DNA of 64,000 nucleotides from Pseudoxanthomonas broegbernensis (GCF_014202435.1 NZ_JACHGU010000002.1:124001-188000); one strand, 5' to 3'; numbered from the stretch's first letter, positions 7,976 through 16,979 are shown. Notes: generated from the letters alone by a model not told the origin. A program made the numbers and translations.

Positions 7976-9295
7976 ATGAGCGCAACCGCACGCCGCCCCT
8001 GGCCGATGCCGTGGAAAATGGCGCTGGGCTTCGGCCTGGGCCTGCTGCTGGGCCTGGCGGTGCACGTGTCGGGCGCCGACGCGGGCTGGGTGAGGGCGAT
8101 CACCGACTATGCGACCACGCCGCTGTCGCGGCTGTTCCTCAATCTGATCTTCATGCTGATCGTGCCGCTGCTGTTCTCGGCGCTGGTGATGGGCATCGCC
8201 GAGATGGGCGACATCCGCGCGCTGGGACGGATCGGCTGGAAGACCCTGGCCTACACCGTGGTGCTGTCCGGGGTGGCGGTGCTGCTGGGCCTGGTGCTGG
8301 TCAACGTGCTGGAGCCGGGCGCGGGCGTGGACCCGGCGCTGGCGCGCGAGCTGCTGGCGCAGAACGTGGAGCGCAGCCGCGAGATCGTGGCCAGCGTGGA
8401 TACCCAGCCGCGCGGCATGGACATGCTGTTGTCGATCGTGCCCAGCAACGTGGTCCAGGCCGCGTCGGAGAACGCCTCGATCCTGGCGCTGATGTTCTTC
8501 GCGGTGATGTTCGGCGTGGGCATGGTGCTGACGCCCGGGGAGAAGGTGGCCACGCTCAAGCGCGGCATCGAGGGCCTGTTCGAGATCTCGATGACCCTGA
8601 TCGGCCTGGTGATCCGGCTGGCGCCGTACGCGGTGTTCTGCTTCATGTTCAACCTGGCCGCGATCTTCGGCTTCGACCTGCTGCTGCGGCTGGGCGCCTA
8701 CGTGGGCGTGGTGGTGCTGGCGCTGGCGCTGCACATGTTCGTGACCTATTCGGTGGCGGTGCGGCTGGCCGGGCGCTCGCCGCTGGCGTTCTTCCGCGGC
8801 ATCCAGGAGGCGGCGGTGATGGCCTTCTCCACCGCCTCCAGCAACGCCACCCTGCCCACCGCGCTGCAGGTGGCCGACCGCATCGGGCTGCCGCCGAAGG
8901 TGTCGCGCTTCGTGCTCACCGTGGGCGCGACCGCCAACCAGAACGGCACCGCGCTGTTCGAGGGCGTGACGGTGATCTTCCTGGCCCAGTTCTTCGGCGT
9001 GGAGCTGAGCCTGGCGCAGCAGTTCATGGTGATGATGGTGTGCATCCTCGGCGGCATCGGCACGGCCGGCGTGCCGTCCGGCTCGCTGCCGGTGGTGGCG
9101 CTGATCTGCGCGATGGTGGGCGTGGACCCGATCGGCATCGGCCTGATCCTGGGCGTGAACCACTTCCTGGACATGTGCCGGACCACGCTCAACGTGGTCG
9201 GCGACCTGACCCTGGCCACGCTGGTGGCGCACGGCGAGCCGGAGGGTCCCGGGCCGGAGCCGCTGCCTTCGCGGCAGGGCGATGGCCGCGCCTGA
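7976..9295 (+). CDS. DAACS dicarboxylate/amino acid:cation symporter
   Basis: A 439-residue inner-membrane symporter of the DAACS/SLC1 family (GltP/DctA type) importing acidic amino acids or C4-dicarboxylates with Na+ or H+. Family marks are the serine-rich hairpin STASSNATLPTAL, the helix with GATANQNGTALFEG (the NMDGT-type motif, here NQNGT), and the second hairpin region GIGTAGVPSGSLPVVAL. About eight helices are visible. The tail EPEGPGPEPLPSRQGDG is disordered. A GCTAAGCT box lies 28 bases before the ATG and may be a -10 element. Substrate cannot be fixed from sequence: the NQNGT variant differs from the NMDGT of glutamate/aspartate carriers. Confidence 0.9.
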   Translation: MSATARRPWPMPWKMALGFGLGLLLGLAVHVSGADAGWVRAITDYATTPLSRLFLNLIFMLIVPLLFSALVMGIAEMGDIRALGRIGWKTLAYTVVLSGVAVLLGLVLVNVLEPGAGVDPALARELLAQNVERSREIVASVDTQPRGMDMLLSIVPSNVVQAASENASILALMFFAVMFGVGMVLTPGEKVATLKRGIEGLFEISMTLIGLVIRLAPYAVFCFMFNLAAIFGFDLLLRLGAYVGVVVLALALHMFVTYSVAVRLAGRSPLAFFRGIQEAAVMAFSTASSNATLPTALQVADRIGLPPKVSRFVLTVGATANQNGTALFEGVTVIFLAQFFGVELSLAQQFMVMMVCILGGIGTAGVPSGSLPVVALICAMVGVDPIGIGLILGVNHFLDMCRTTLNVVGDLTLATLVAHGEPEGPGPEPLPSRQGDGRA

Positions 9296-9328
9296 GCCGC
9301 CGGCGCGGCTTGCCGCGCGGCGCCGGCG

Positions 9329-11212
9329 CTAATCGTCCACCCGGCTGTACAGCCGGTAGGTCTCTTCGCCGATCGACATGAAGGGCTTGAGCCGCACCGG
9401 GCCGTCGGTGCCGTGCAGGGTCCATTCCTCCGGCCCGGTACGGGCGGCGGCGAGCAGGGCGCCGCGCTGCAGCGCGCCTTCGCCGGCCTCCACGGGGAAG
9501 AGCACCAGCGGCCCGGTCATTGCCGCCACCCACTCGGGATGGTGCGCGTCGAGCGGTTCCAGCCGCAGCGGCATGTCGAAGCGCACTTCGATTTCGTCGC
9601 CCTGCCGCCACGGGCGTTCCACGCGCAGGAACCGGCCGGCGGGCGGGTCGACGGCCACGGCGGTGCCGTTGACCAGTACCCGGGTGCCGCGGCCGGACCA
9701 TGCGGGGATGCGCAACATCAGCGGGAAGGCGCCGCCGCCGGAGGCCACGCGTATGCGGCTGCTGTGCGACAGCGGATAGGCGGTGCGCTGCTCCAGCACG
9801 ATGTCCCCGCCGCGAAGGGAGAAGGCCAGGCGCGAGGGCACGTAGAGGTTGACGTGCACCGCATCGTCGCCGAGCAGCCAGGCACTGATGCCGTAGTCGG
9901 CCACCAGTTGCACGAAGGTGCCCGAGCAGCACGGCCAGGCCTCGCCGCGGAAACCCTTGCGCGCCCGCTGGCTGTAGTCGGAGTAGTAGAAGGTGTCGCC
10001 CTCGGGCGTGGTGGGCCGCGCGCCGAGGATGGTGTTGTACAGCACCCGTTCCATGCTGTCGCCATAGCGGCTGTCCCCGGTGATGGCCGCCAGCGCGCGG
10101 GTGATCTTGAAATGCGCGTAGGCGCCGCACGGCGTCTCGAAGGAGCGGCGGGTGGCCTGCAGCGAATCGGCCAGGCCCCGGGTGTCGTCGGGGGCGAGCA
10201 GTTCCTCGTTCGGGCCCCAGCCGCCGGTGGCATACGACTGCTGCTGCAGGAACGCGAAGCCGTTGACGGCCGCCTGCAGGTACTTGTCCTCGCCGGTGGC
10301 CTCGTAGGCCTCGATCGCCGAGCCGAGGGCGTTGACGTGGCTGTAGGCGTGCTTGCCCTGGAACGGGCTGATGCCGCGCGCCAGCGGATCGAACAGCGCC
10401 TCGTCCTGCAGGAAGCGCACCGCCAGTGCGCGATAGCGCTCGCCCAGGCCCAGCTTCCACGCCTTGAACAGGTTCTCCGGCAGGATGTAGGGCTCGTCCC
10501 ATATCTGCGCCTCGCGCTCGTAGGGGCGCTGCCGCCGTTCCTCGCGGGTGAGGGCCTTCTCCGGCAGGTAGGGCAGCACCGCGTCGGTGAGACGGCCCAG
10601 TGCGGCGGGCGCCTCGGCGACGCCAGCGTAGCGATAGGCGTCCACCAGGCCGCCGACCAGCTTGCTGTAGGTGTAGGCCGGCAGGTTGTAGTCGTCGAAG
10701 AAGCGGCTGCCTATGGTGGGCAGGTACAGCCGCACCAGGGCGCCGACCTTGCGGGCGATCGCCACGTCGCCGGTGGCAGCGTGCATGCGCGCCAGGCCGG
10801 ACAGGTACTGGCCGAACGAATGCCCGGGGATGTAGCCGTGCCAGTTGGCGGTACTCCAGTCGTCCGGGTCGATGTGGAAGTCGGCCGAGTCGTCGTACCA
10901 GCCGCCCATGTCCGCACCTGGGGCGGGAAGTCCGGCGCGCGCGCGGAACGGCTTGAGCAGGCGGTCCTCGTCCATGCCCATGAACAGCGCGAGCTGGTGC
11001 CGGTACTGGTCGAGCATGCGTCCGTCGAGCAGGCGCACCTGCGCGTAGTCCGGCGGCTGCAGCGTGGACGCACGTCCGCGGTCTCCGGCCGGTGCGGCCA
11101 GCGCCGGCACGCCGGCCGGCAGCATGCAGGCGCACGCCAGGGTGCAGGCATGGGCAAGGAAGTCGCGGCGGGACAAGCGGGAAGCGGGTGCGTGAACCAA
11201 GGCATTCCTCAT
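9329..11212 (-). CDS. GH127-family (DUF1680) beta-L-arabinofuranosidase, Tat-type signal
   Basis: A 627-residue glycoside hydrolase of the GH127/GH146 (former DUF1680) type, expected to remove terminal beta-L-arabinofuranose from plant cell-wall glycans. A twin-arginine-like signal (SRRDFLAHA, about 14-22) and hydrophobic segment precede the domain, so it is probably exported folded. The (alpha/alpha)6-barrel carries the metal/catalytic signature: a Glu and Cys in ETPCGAYAHFK (about 358-362) and the double Cys of WPCCSGT (about 427-428), equivalent to the Zn-binding Glu/Cys set known in GH127. An acceptable alternative start lies nine codons upstream; neither has a strong ribosome site. It is divergent from a GH43 gene, pointing to shared substrate and control. 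Confidence 0.85.
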   Translation of the reverse strand: MRNALVHAPASRLSRRDFLAHACTLACACMLPAGVPALAAPAGDRGRASTLQPPDYAQVRLLDGRMLDQYRHQLALFMGMDEDRLLKPFRARAGLPAPGADMGGWYDDSADFHIDPDDWSTANWHGYIPGHSFGQYLSGLARMHAATGDVAIARKVGALVRLYLPTIGSRFFDDYNLPAYTYSKLVGGLVDAYRYAGVAEAPAALGRLTDAVLPYLPEKALTREERRQRPYEREAQIWDEPYILPENLFKAWKLGLGERYRALAVRFLQDEALFDPLARGISPFQGKHAYSHVNALGSAIEAYEATGEDKYLQAAVNGFAFLQQQSYATGGWGPNEELLAPDDTRGLADSLQATRRSFETPCGAYAHFKITRALAAITGDSRYGDSMERVLYNTILGARPTTPEGDTFYYSDYSQRARKGFRGEAWPCCSGTFVQLVADYGISAWLLGDDAVHVNLYVPSRLAFSLRGGDIVLEQRTAYPLSHSSRIRVASGGGAFPLMLRIPAWSGRGTRVLVNGTAVAVDPPAGRFLRVERPWRQGDEIEVRFDMPLRLEPLDAHHPEWVAAMTGPLVLFPVEAGEGALQRGALLAAARTGPEEWTLHGTDGPVRLKPFMSIGEETYRLYSRVDD

Positions 11213-11498
11213 GCAGTGCGTGCGGCATGGCGTGCGCATGCGTGTTGGCGGGGTGCATGGCGCGCACGCGACGGGTGCCGCGCGCACCAGCATACCCACG
11301 CCCGTGCGGCGCGGCGATGCATCCACGCGCCTGCATAGGCGCGATCGCCAAACGGAATATCTGCAGCGGCGGGCACGCCGCATAATCCGATGGCGCGGCG
11401 CGGCTTCTTGCAGACGTCCGCGCATTGGATGCCGCGGCGGTTCGCGGCGATGCAGATGGCAGCCCTGTCCGCCGCCGCGAGAACCCATGGAGCAAGCA
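11213..11498. promoter_or_regulatory. Divergent promoter region between GH127 and GH43 genes
   Basis: This 286-bp gene-free stretch must hold both promoters. A CATAAT hexamer at 11381-11386 is a plausible -10 for the GH43 direction, but no good -35 sits 16-18 bp before it. The segment is full of CG/GC-rich dyads (GCGTGCGCATGCG near 11231), which might be regulator sites; none matches an operator I can name. Confidence 0.35.
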
Positions 11499-13115
11499 AT
11501 GCCCACAGCCTCACGCCGGGATGTGTTCAAGGCCATGCTGGCCGGTGCGGCCATGGCGCCGCTGTCCACGCTGGCTGCGCCCGTTCCGGCATGCCGTGGC
11601 GATGCGCCGTCCTGGCGCCGCGGCATCGAGGGCCAGCGCCAGGCCGACCTGGGCGACGGCACCTTCCTCAACCCCATCGTCGCCGGCGACCGCCCCGATC
11701 CGACCGTCCTCAAGGACGGCGCGGACTACTACATGGCCTTCTCCTCGTTCCTGTCCTACCCGGGGATCGTCATCTGGCATTCCACCGACCTGGTCAACTG
11801 GGCACCGGTCGGGCCGGCACTGCACCGGGAACTGGGCACGGTGTGGGCGCTGGACCTGTGCAAGCACGGCGACCGCTACTACGTCTACATCCCGGCCAAT
11901 CCCGGCGACCGCGGCTGGAAGATCTTCGCGATCTGGGCCGACGACATCCGCGGGCCGTGGAGCGATCCGGTCGACCTGGGCATCGACGGCTGCATCGACC
12001 CGGGCCACGTGGTCGGCGAGGACGGCAGGCGCTACCTGTTCGTCAACGGCATCCGCAAGGTGCGCCTGACCGACGACGGCCTGGCCACCGACGGCGAGCT
12101 CGAACATGCCTACAGCCCGTGGCGCTACCCGGACGACTGGGTCACCGAGAACTTCGCCCCGGAAGGGCCGAAGCTGACCTGGCGCAACGGCTGGCTCTAC
12201 CTGGTCACCGCGGTGGGCGGCACCGCCGGGCCGGTGACCGGGCACATGGTGATCGCCGCGCGCTCGCGCTCGGTGCACGGGCCCTGGGAGCACTGCCCGC
12301 ACAACCCGCTGGTGCGCACGCGTTCGGTGGACGAGCCGTGGTGGTCGCGTGGCCACGCCACCCTGGTGGAAGGTCCGGCCGGCGATGGCTGGATGGTCTA
12401 TCACGGCTACGAGAACGGCTACCGCACGCTGGGCCGGCAGACGCTGCTGGAACCGATCGAGTGGACCGGGGACGGCTGGTTCCGGGCCACCGGCGGCGAC
12501 CTGTCGCGGCCGCTGCCCAAGCCGTCCGGCGGCCGCGCCGGGCCGTCCGGGTTCGCGCTCTCGGACGACTTCTCGACTGACCGTTTCGGCGTGCAGTGGT
12601 GCTTCCACGATCCGCGGCCGAGGGAGAGGGCGCGCGTGGTGCGCGACGGCGACGGGCTGCTGCTGGCCGGTGCCGGAAGCTCGCCGGCCGACAGCCCGCC
12701 GCTGACCTGCGTGGTCGGCGACCGCGCCTATCAGGCGGAGGCCGGCCTGGACGTGCCGGCCGGTGGCGAGGGTGGGCTGCTGTTGTTCTACAACCACAAG
12801 GCCTTCGTCGGGCTGGGCTTCACCGCCGATACGGTCAAGTCGTTCCAGTACGCCGAGGAGCAGGCATGGGCACGCACGCGCCATCGCGGCGGGAAGCTGC
12901 GGGTGCGGTTGACCAACGACGGCAACGTGGTGACCTGGCACTACTCGCACGACGGCGGGCGCACGTGGACCCGGCATGACACGCGCATGGAGGTCTCCGG
13001 CCTGCACCACAACGTGTTCGGCGGCTTCCTGAGCCTGAAGGTGGGGCTCTACAGCGCGGGCGCGGTGCCGATCCGGATAACCGACTTCGCCTACCGCGCC
13101 CTTGCGTCGCCTTGA
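11499..13115 (+). CDS. GH43-family glycoside hydrolase with C-terminal beta-sandwich
   Basis: A 538-residue exported glycosidase of family GH43 (beta-xylosidase / alpha-L-arabinofuranosidase type). The signal has a twin-arginine flavour (SRRDVFKAML, 5-14) and a likely cut near LAAP. The five-bladed propeller holds the catalytic triad pattern: D67 in RPDP (base), D167 in IDPGH followed by DGRRYLF (pKa modulator) and E222 in NFAPEGP (acid). From about 350 to the end is a beta-sandwich of the GH43 C-terminal type (YNHKAFVGLGF). The ATG at 11499 is chosen because GGAG lies six bases upstream; an ATG four codons earlier would include that site. Specificity (xylose versus arabinose) is not decided by sequence, but pairing with GH127 favours arabinose-decorated glycans. 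Confidence 0.87.
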   Translation: MPTASRRDVFKAMLAGAAMAPLSTLAAPVPACRGDAPSWRRGIEGQRQADLGDGTFLNPIVAGDRPDPTVLKDGADYYMAFSSFLSYPGIVIWHSTDLVNWAPVGPALHRELGTVWALDLCKHGDRYYVYIPANPGDRGWKIFAIWADDIRGPWSDPVDLGIDGCIDPGHVVGEDGRRYLFVNGIRKVRLTDDGLATDGELEHAYSPWRYPDDWVTENFAPEGPKLTWRNGWLYLVTAVGGTAGPVTGHMVIAARSRSVHGPWEHCPHNPLVRTRSVDEPWWSRGHATLVEGPAGDGWMVYHGYENGYRTLGRQTLLEPIEWTGDGWFRATGGDLSRPLPKPSGGRAGPSGFALSDDFSTDRFGVQWCFHDPRPRERARVVRDGDGLLLAGAGSSPADSPPLTCVVGDRAYQAEAGLDVPAGGEGGLLLFYNHKAFVGLGFTADTVKSFQYAEEQAWARTRHRGGKLRVRLTNDGNVVTWHYSHDGGRTWTRHDTRMEVSGLHHNVFGGFLSLKVGLYSAGAVPIRITDFAYRALASP

Positions 13116-13293
13116 CGGCTCCTTGCCCGGGAACCGTCGCGCGCCTCGGTACGCCGTTTCATGCAAAGCCGTGCCGGGCCTTCGGGCCGGCGCTCCCGTG
13201 CTGCCCGGCCTCGAAACGGCGGCCCAGGCGGCCCGCCGGGGCCTTCGAGCTGCCCCGAACACGGGCGGGAAACAGTTTTTTGGCCGGCCGACA

Positions 13294-13322
13294 GGACAGG
13301 AATGGACAAGGAATGGGACAAT
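13294..13322. repeat. Three imperfect direct repeats before tkt
   Basis: GGACAGGAAT, GGACAAGGAAT and GGGACAAT follow each other head to tail about 50 bp before the transketolase start. They could be a regulator site or chance purine-rich repetition. The same 254-bp gap also holds a hairpin with a TTCG loop around 13174-13190, a possible end signal for the GH43 transcript. Confidence 0.3.
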
Positions 13323-13369
13323 GGGCGGCCCGCAGCCCCGCGGTGTCCTGAAGAACACGCCGACCCGAC

Positions 13370-15370
13370 ATGACGAAGCCCACCCGCCGACAGCTTGCCA
13401 ACGCCATCCGTTTCCTCGCCGCCGATGCGGTCGAAGCCGCCAAGTCCGGGCACCCGGGCATGCCGATGGGCATGGCCGACATCGCCGAAGTGCTGTGGAA
13501 CGACTACCTGCGCCACAACCCGTCCAACCCGGACTGGTTCAACCGCGACCGCTTCGTGCTGTCCAACGGCCATGGCTCGATGCTGCACTACGCGCTGCTG
13601 CACCTGTCCGGCTACGACCTGCCGATCGAGGAACTCAAGCGCTTCCGCCAACTGCACAGCAAGACCGCCGGCCACCCCGAGCGCTACGAGACGCCCGGCG
13701 TGGAGACCACGACCGGCCCGCTGGGGCAGGGCCTGGCCAACGCGGTCGGTTTCGCCCTGGCCGAGAAGCTGCTGGCACAGCGCTTCAACCAGCCGGAGCT
13801 GGAGATCGTCGACCACCGCACCTGGGTGTTCATGGGCGACGGCTGCCTGATGGAAGGCGTGTCCCACGAGGCCGCCTCGCTGGCCGGCACCTGGAAGCTG
13901 GGCAAGCTGACCGCGTTCTGGGACGACAACGGCATCTCCATCGACGGCGAAGTGCACGACTGGTTCACCGACGACACCCCCGCGCGCTTCGAGGCCTACG
14001 GCTGGCACGTGGTGCGCGGCGTCGACGGCCACGACCCGGCCTCGATCAAGGCCGGCATCGAGGCGGCGCTGGCGGTGGACGACCGCCCCAGCCTGATCTG
14101 CTGCAAGACCACGATCGGTTTCGGCGCGCCGAACAAGGCCGGCAAGGAGGAGTCGCACGGTTCGCCGCTGGGCAAGGACGAACTGGAAGGCGCGCGCAAG
14201 GCGCTGGACTGGCCCTACCCCGCGTTCGAGATCCCGCAGGAGATCTACGCCGGCTGGCGCGCCAACGGCACCGGCACCCTGCGCCAGGCCGAGTGGGAGC
14301 AGTTGTTCGACAAGTACGCCGTGCAGTACCCCGATGCCGCCGCCGAGCTTACCCGCCGTTCGCACGGCGATCTTCCGGAGGATTTCGCGGCGAAGGCCGA
14401 CGCCTACATCGCCCAGGTCCAGGCCGAGGGCGCGACCATCGCCTCGCGCAAGGCCTCGCAGAACGCGATCGGCGCCTTCGCCCCACTGCTGCCCGAACTC
14501 ATCGGCGGTTCGGCCGACCTGGCGCCGTCCAACCTTACCCAGTGGAAGGCCAGCAAGTCGGTCACCGGCACTGATCGCGACGCCAACTACGTGCACTACG
14601 GCGTGCGCGAGTTCGGCATGAGCGCGATCGCCAACGGCATCGCCCTGCATGGCGGCTTCCTGCCGTTCGACGCCACCTTCCTGGTGTTCAGCGACTACGC
14701 GCGCAACGCGGTGCGCATGAGCGCGCTGATCCCGGCGCACGTGATCCACGTCTACACCCACGACTCCATCGGCCTGGGCGAGGACGGGCCCACCCACCAG
14801 CCGGTCGAGCACCTGGCCACGCTGCGCTACATCCCCAACAACGACGTGTGGCGCCCCTGCGACGCGGTGGAGTCGGCGGCGGCCTGGAAGGCGGCCATCG
14901 TCCGCAAGGACGGCCCCAGCGTGCTGGTGTTCAGCCGCCAGAACCTGCCGCACCAGCCGCGCGCCGACGCGCAGATCGGGTTGATCGAGCGCGGCGGCTA
15001 CGTCCTGGCCGAGGCCGAGGGCGGCAGCCCGGACGTGATCCTGATCGGCACCGGCTCGGAGGTCTCGCTGGCGGTGGAGGCCAAGGCGGTGCTGGATGCG
15101 GCCGGCCTGAAGACGCGCGTGGTGTCGATGCCCTGCAGCGACGTGTTCGACCGCCAGGATGCCGCCTACCGCGAGTCGGTGCTGCCCAACGCGGTGCGCA
15201 GGCGCGTGGCGGTGGAAGCCGGCGTCACCGGCTTCTGGCGCAAGTACGTGGGCCTGGACGGCGCGGTGATCGGCCTGGACCGCTTCGGCGCCTCGGCCCC
15301 GGCCGGCGAGCTGTACGCGTACTTCGGCATCACCACCGAGAAGGTCGTCGAGGCCGCCAAGGCGCTGTAG
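13370..15370 (+). CDS. tkt: Transketolase
   Basis: A full-length 666-residue thiamine-diphosphate enzyme of the non-oxidative pentose phosphate pathway, moving two-carbon units between ketoses and aldoses. Visible are the N-terminal [11 protein letters not shown], the diphosphate-binding GDGCLMEG with the Asn-containing DDNGISIDG, and the pyrimidine domain with [14 protein letters not shown] and FSRQNLP. In this neighbourhood it would channel pentoses freed by the flanking glycosidases toward glycolysis; gap and pgk lie a few kilobases downstream. A strong terminator follows. No clear promoter hexamers were found upstream, although the 254-bp gap is long enough for one. Confidence 0.97.
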   Translation: MTKPTRRQLANAIRFLAADAVEAAKSGHPGMPMGMADIAEVLWNDYLRHNPSNPDWFNRDRFVLSNGHGSMLHYALLHLSGYDLPIEELKRFRQLHSKTAGHPERYETPGVETTTGPLGQGLANAVGFALAEKLLAQRFNQPELEIVDHRTWVFMGDGCLMEGVSHEAASLAGTWKLGKLTAFWDDNGISIDGEVHDWFTDDTPARFEAYGWHVVRGVDGHDPASIKAGIEAALAVDDRPSLICCKTTIGFGAPNKAGKEESHGSPLGKDELEGARKALDWPYPAFEIPQEIYAGWRANGTGTLRQAEWEQLFDKYAVQYPDAAAELTRRSHGDLPEDFAAKADAYIAQVQAEGATIASRKASQNAIGAFAPLLPELIGGSADLAPSNLTQWKASKSVTGTDRDANYVHYGVREFGMSAIANGIALHGGFLPFDATFLVFSDYARNAVRMSALIPAHVIHVYTHDSIGLGEDGPTHQPVEHLATLRYIPNNDVWRPCDAVESAAAWKAAIVRKDGPSVLVFSRQNLPHQPRADAQIGLIERGGYVLAEAEGGSPDVILIGTGSEVSLAVEAKAVLDAAGLKTRVVSMPCSDVFDRQDAAYRESVLPNAVRRRVAVEAGVTGFWRKYVGLDGAVIGLDRFGASAPAGELYAYFGITTEKVVEAAKAL

Positions 15371-15409
15371 GCCGCGCAACGGCGGCGGGCGAAGCGCGGG
15401 ATCGAGGAA

Positions 15410-15440
15410 GAAGGGAGCCCATGCGGCTCCCTTCGCTTTT
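15410..15440 (+). terminator. Rho-independent terminator after tkt
   Basis: A perfect 10-bp stem (GAAGGGAGCC / GGCTCCCTTC) with a five-base loop is followed two bases later by TTTT, 39 bp after the tkt stop. Confidence 0.85.
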
Positions 15441-15618
15441 GCGACACGCCGGTCCTGGTGGCGTGGCGGCGGGGGGCCGTGCGCCGGTCCTTCGCCGATG
15501 GGCATGCCGGCGTTGCGCAGGAGTGTTGCGCGCCTATGCGTGGAATGCGGCTGCGCCCGTGGGCGGTGCGACGAAACCGCACCGGAGGGTACTCCTGCGC
15601 CGCGGCGCCGCGGCCGTG

Positions 15619-15942
15619 CTACGCCGAAGGAGCGGCCGGGTCGTGCTTGCTGCCGCCGCGGCAGCGGGGCGAGTCGGGCACGTCGGCGCCGGCTTGCCAT
15701 TCCTCCGGCGTGTAGGTGTGCAGGCCCAGCGCATGGATCCGCTGCATCAGCCCGCCCATGGCCGCGTACGCGGCCTGGTGGCGCTGCAGGGTGCGCCTGC
15801 CCTCGAACGCGGCGCTGACGATCACCGCCTTGTAGTGCGTCTCCAACCCACGGCTGTGCATGTGGCTCTCGTCGATCACCTCCAGGTGGATCGGCTGCAG
15901 GGCGGACAGAGCGTCGCGGATCTGGTCGGCGCGGGTGGTCAT
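15619..15942 (-). CDS. BolA-family protein
   Basis: A 107-residue BolA-like protein. BolA proteins partner with monothiol glutaredoxins in Fe-S cluster handling, and some act as DNA-binding morphology regulators. The class II KH-like fold is visible as DQIRDALSALQPIHLEVIDES, then SHMHSRGLETHYKAVIVSAAFEGRRTLQRHQ and a final IHALGLHTYTPEEW. The His in the THYKAVIVS segment and the C-terminal ALGLHTYTPEEW tract are typical of the BolA1 group. The last 20 residues (RCRGGSKHDPAAPSA) are a disordered extension. It is transcribed toward the tkt terminator and stands alone; no glutaredoxin gene is nearby. Confidence 0.88.
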   Translation of the reverse strand: MTTRADQIRDALSALQPIHLEVIDESHMHSRGLETHYKAVIVSAAFEGRRTLQRHQAAYAAMGGLMQRIHALGLHTYTPEEWQAGADVPDSPRCRGGSKHDPAAPSA

Positions 15943-16027
15943 CGGGGGGAATCGTCGCCAGGAGTGGAAGCGGTACGGTCATGTTAGCCCCGGCGAGGCG
16001 GTCGCATCCTTGTTTCCGGACTTCCTG

Positions 16028-16056
16028 TTGACAGTCCTTTGAATTACGTATGTAAT
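16028..16056 (+). promoter_or_regulatory. Sigma-70 promoter of the blaI-like gene
   Basis: TTGACA at 16028-16033 is separated by exactly 17 bp from TGTAAT at 16051-16056, close to the consensus promoter. The surrounding AT-rich stretch is unusual in this GC-rich window. The -10 hexamer lies inside operator 1. Confidence 0.85.
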
Positions 16057-16078
16057 CGATAGAAATTACATTCGTAAT
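16043..16078. promoter_or_regulatory. Two tandem BlaI/MecI-type operators
   Basis: Two perfect dyads of the same sequence family, ATTAC-GTAT-GTAAT (16043-16056) and ATTAC-ATTC-GTAAT (16065-16078), have centres 22 bp apart (two helical turns). Operator 1 covers the -10 hexamer and operator 2 the transcription start area. BlaI/MecI dimers bind TACA/TGTA-type dyads, often in pairs, so autorepression by the adjacent gene is the natural reading. Confidence 0.8.
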
Positions 16079-16090
16079 CGGGGAGTGGCC

Positions 16091-16462
16091 ATGGCCGCGA
16101 TCAGCGAAGCCGAGGCGACGGTGATGGAAGTGCTGTGGCGGTCCAGTCCGCGCAGCGCCGAGGAGGTGATCGCCGCGCTGGCCGATGCCACCGGCTGGGC
16201 CGAGCCCACCGTCAAGACCCTGCTCAACCGCCTGCTCAACAAGGGCGCCATCAGCGCGCGCAAGGACGGGCGCCGTTACCTGTATTCGCCGGTGCTGCGG
16301 CGCGAGGCCTGGGTGCAGCAGCAGAGCGAGGGCCTGCTGTCGCGCCTGTTCGGCGGCCGTGTCGCGCCCCTGGTGGCGCACTTCAGCGAGCGCGGCAAGC
16401 TCTCGGCGGAGGACATCGCCGAACTCAAGCGGCTGGTATCGGAACTGGACGAAGAAGGCTGA
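16091..16462 (+). CDS. BlaI/MecI/CopY-family repressor
   Basis: A 123-residue winged-helix repressor of the Penicillinase_R (BlaI/MecI/CopY) family. The N-terminal domain reads ISEAEATVMEVLWRSSPRSAEEVIAAL, and the recognition helix region TVKTLLNRLLNKGAISARKDGRRYLYSP (about 40-68) is nearly canonical. The C-terminal half (VAPLVAHFSERGKLSAEDIAELKRLV) is the dimerisation part that BlaR1-type proteases normally cleave. The ATG at 16091 has GGGAG a few bases upstream and is preferred over the GTG at 16085. Its own promoter carries two matching operators. The next gene is only a stub of a BlaR1-like sensor, and no beta-lactamase gene is in the window, so target genes beyond itself are unknown. Confidence 0.92.
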   Translation: MAAISEAEATVMEVLWRSSPRSAEEVIAALADATGWAEPTVKTLLNRLLNKGAISARKDGRRYLYSPVLRREAWVQQQSEGLLSRLFGGRVAPLVAHFSERGKLSAEDIAELKRLVSELDEEG

Positions 16463-16538
16463 GCGATGGAGGGCCGGCGGATGCGCGGGCGGGCCGATGC
16501 CGCGTTTCCGGCCCCCTGCGGGCGAAGGAGGAAGGCAG

Positions 16539-16874
16539 ATGGACGTGATGCAAACCCTGATCGAAACCACGCTGGCCGCCAGCGCCGCGTTGCTGCTGGT
16601 GCTGGGCTTGCGCCGGCCGGTGCGGGCATGGCTCGGCGCCAGTGCCGCGTATGCGCTGTGGCTGTGCGTGCCGACGGCCTTGTCCGCGGTGCTGCTCGAG
16701 CCGGCGCTGTTGTGCACCTACCCGGACGCGCCCACCCGCGACCGCGACTGGACCGGCTACGGCTGCACGGGCGCGGTGGCCGAGGCCCGGCCGGTCGCGG
16801 TCACGCTGGGATGGGCCTTCACCTTCGAGGTGCGCAACGGCCGTGCGCGGGTCGATGCGGCCCGCGCGCGCTGA
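16539..16874 (+). pseudogene. Truncated BlaR1/M56-like membrane protein
   Basis: A 111-residue reading frame beginning MDVMQTLIETTLAASAALLL, with two hydrophobic helices (about 8-22 and 30-52, separated by GLRRPVRAWLGASAAYALWL). This matches the start of M56 (BlaR1/MecR1) sensor proteases, which normally run to 350-600 residues with an HExxH motif. Here the frame goes straight to a short tail (WAFTFEVRNGRARVDAARAR) and stops; no HExxH or sensor domain is present in any nearby frame. The simplest reading is internal deletion of a blaR1 partner gene. It follows the repressor by 76 bp with a GGAGG-rich leader, so it may still be translated. A genuine small membrane protein is the alternative. 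Confidence 0.55.
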
Positions 16875-16979
16875 AGGCCAGGCGCGCGGCCGGCTTCATT
16901 TCCAGCGGCATCGCCCGGCGCGAGGTTCTTCCACTGCCTCTTTCCCGTTGAGCGGCATCGCGCCCGTGACGCGCCTGCG

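Noticed and set aside
9296-9328. Terminator between the symporter and GH127 genes
   Set aside because: The stretch is GC-rich and partly self-complementary, but the arms do not align into a clean stem and there is no T-tract.
13091-16717. A 1208-codon open frame on the minus strand
   Set aside because: It runs antisense through transketolase, the BolA-like gene and the blaI region, has low-complexity His/Arg/Gly-rich content and no domain. It is a by-product of high GC content in the third codon position.
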